Origin: Pseudomonadota bacterium
GTDB lineage: Bacteria > Desulfobacterota > Desulfobacteria > Desulfobacterales > RPRI01
Assembly: GCA_018830925.1 (NCBI GenBank)
Contig: JAHJRK010000010.1
Location: 1-5,071 of the forward strand
Length of the DNA: 5,071 nt
Direction: 5' to 3'
In this document: in pieces, positions 4,350 through 5,071 of the stretch
How the letters are laid out: the number at the start of each line of letters is the position of its first letter
Numbering within the stretch: the stretch's first letter is position 1
Made by a program: the position numbers and the translations under genes
Notes under the pieces: generated by a model
Seen by the model: the letters and a program-made list of their open reading frames with translations, nothing else
Databases searched by the model: none
What the model was told of the DNA's origin: nothing

Positions 4350-5071
4350 GTGTTTCAACCTGCCTATATAGAAACTTATAAAAAAGGGTTGTTGAAGAAA
4401 AAAGCGAAACATGCACGCAAAATTCTTGGCTCATGCGTACTTTGCCCAAGGCAGTGCAATGTTGACAGGTTTTCTGAAGAAATTGGAGTTTGTAAAACCG
4501 GCGAAAGAGCGTGGGTGTCGAGCTATAATGCCCATTTTGGAGAAGAGGCTCCGCTTGTAGGAAGAAATGGTTCCGGTACAATATTTTTTACACATTGCAA
4601 CCTTCTTTGTGTTTTTTGCCAGAATTACGACATTAGCCATGAAGGCTGCGGCGAAGAAGTTTCCGACGAACAGCTTGCCGGCATAATGCTTGCCCTTCAA
4701 AAATCAGGCTGCCATAATGTCAATTTTGTTACACCGTCCCATGTCGTGCCGCAGATCCTTTCTGCTCTTGGCATAGCAGTTGAAAATGGTCTTTATATCC
4801 CCCTTGTTTATAATACAGGAGGTTATGACAGGGTTGAAACCCTCAAAATTCTTGACGGCGTTATTGATATCTATATGCCCGATTTTAAGTTCTGGGACTC
4901 TGAAATCGCAGCAAAAGCATGTGACGCGAAGGACTATCCGGAGGCCGCCCGAAGTGCCTTATCTGAGATGTTCAGGCAGGTCGGAGATCTTGTTGTGGAC
5001 GAAAATGGAATTGCTCAGCGCGGGCTGCTTGTTCGGCATCTTGTCATGCCGCACGGTCATGCCGGAACAAG
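4350..5071 (+). CDS. PflX/PflA-like radical SAM protein (3' end beyond window)
   Basis: The frame stays open to the window edge, giving 240 codons from a GTG start. The N-terminus (VFQPAYIETYKKGLLKKKAK) fits the short helical lead of COG1313 (PflX) proteins. A Cys cluster follows, C29-x2-C32-x3-C36-x11-C48 (CVLCPRQC...GVC), probably binding a metal or an auxiliary cluster. The radical SAM motif CNLLCVFC (C83, C87, C90) is intact; it would hold the [4Fe-4S] cluster that cleaves S-adenosylmethionine. Other family blocks are NAHFGEEAPLVG (60-71), GSGTIFFTHC (74-83), HNVNFVTPSHVVPQ (122-135), VYNTGGYD (153-160), DIYMPDFKFWD (173-183) and RGLLVRHLVMP (224-234). Members are annotated as putative glycyl-radical-activating enzymes, but I know of no firmly established substrate for this subgroup. 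Family length is about 290-340 residues, so perhaps 50-100 are missing. It is probably co-transcribed with feoB. The family call is strong, the exact start less so. Confidence 0.88.
   Translation, partial: MFQPAYIETYKKGLLKKKAKHARKILGSCVLCPRQCNVDRFSEEIGVCKTGERAWVSSYNAHFGEEAPLVGRNGSGTIFFTHCNLLCVFCQNYDISHEGCGEEVSDEQLAGIMLALQKSGCHNVNFVTPSHVVPQILSALGIAVENGLYIPLVYNTGGYDRVETLKILDGVIDIYMPDFKFWDSEIAAKACDAKDYPEAARSALSEMFRQVGDLVVDENGIAQRGLLVRHLVMPHGHAGT

Noticed and set aside
4141..4371. Plus-strand 76-codon frame across the feoB 3' end and spacer
   Set aside because: Overlaps feoB in another frame and lacks any family similarity. It ends just after the radical SAM start.
4074..4412. Minus-strand 112-codon frame across the feoB 3' end and spacer
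   Set aside because: Antisense to feoB and to the radical SAM start. The low-complexity translation fits the repeat-derived spacer, not a protein family.
1..5071. tRNA, rRNA or CRISPR array
   Set aside because: No cloverleaf-like segment, no rRNA-like stretch and no regularly spaced repeats were seen on either strand.

Overview
The window carries a compact ferrous-iron uptake operon, with a small zinc-ribbon gene upstream, a radical SAM gene running off the right edge, and the first 40 codons of a divergent gene on the left edge. Base composition is moderate to slightly AT-rich. A Desulfobacterota (former Deltaproteobacteria) anaerobe is my best guess. The reasons are the FmdB-type zinc-ribbon protein with a Cys-Ser-rich tail, the feo operon led by a Fur-family gene, the PflX-like radical SAM enzyme, and a foldback repeat resembling ones I recall from that group. 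None of these proves the taxon.

Layout, left to right. (1) 1-121, minus strand: start of a gene whose N-terminus resembles large PLD-domain/helicase proteins. (2) 122-598: AT-rich divergent intergenic region with a candidate promoter for each side, a perfect 9-bp inverted repeat and short repeats before the next gene. (3) 599-844: FmdB-family zinc-ribbon protein. (4) 842-969: a 128-bp foldback (MITE-like) element with 27/28-nt terminal inverted repeats; its first three bases are the stop codon of the zinc-ribbon gene. (5) 1028-1056: an exact consensus sigma70 promoter (TTGACA, 17 bp, TATAAT). (6) 1084-4199: three tightly spaced genes: a Fur-family regulator fused to a C-terminal FeoA domain, a free-standing FeoA, and full-length FeoB. 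(7) 4200-4349: a spacer with a degenerate REP-like hairpin. (8) 4350-5071: 5' part of a PflX/PflA-like radical SAM protein (COG1313 type).

The genes make sense together as iron supply and iron use. FeoB is the inner-membrane Fe(II) transporter with a cytosolic G domain, and FeoA is its small SH3-like partner. The first gene appears to be an iron-sensing repressor that carries a FeoA-like domain of its own, and a radical SAM [4Fe-4S] enzyme follows. The most unusual item is the Fur-FeoA fusion. Its recognition helix also departs from the usual Fur signature, so both its effector logic and its DNA target may differ from standard Fur. No FeoC is visible.
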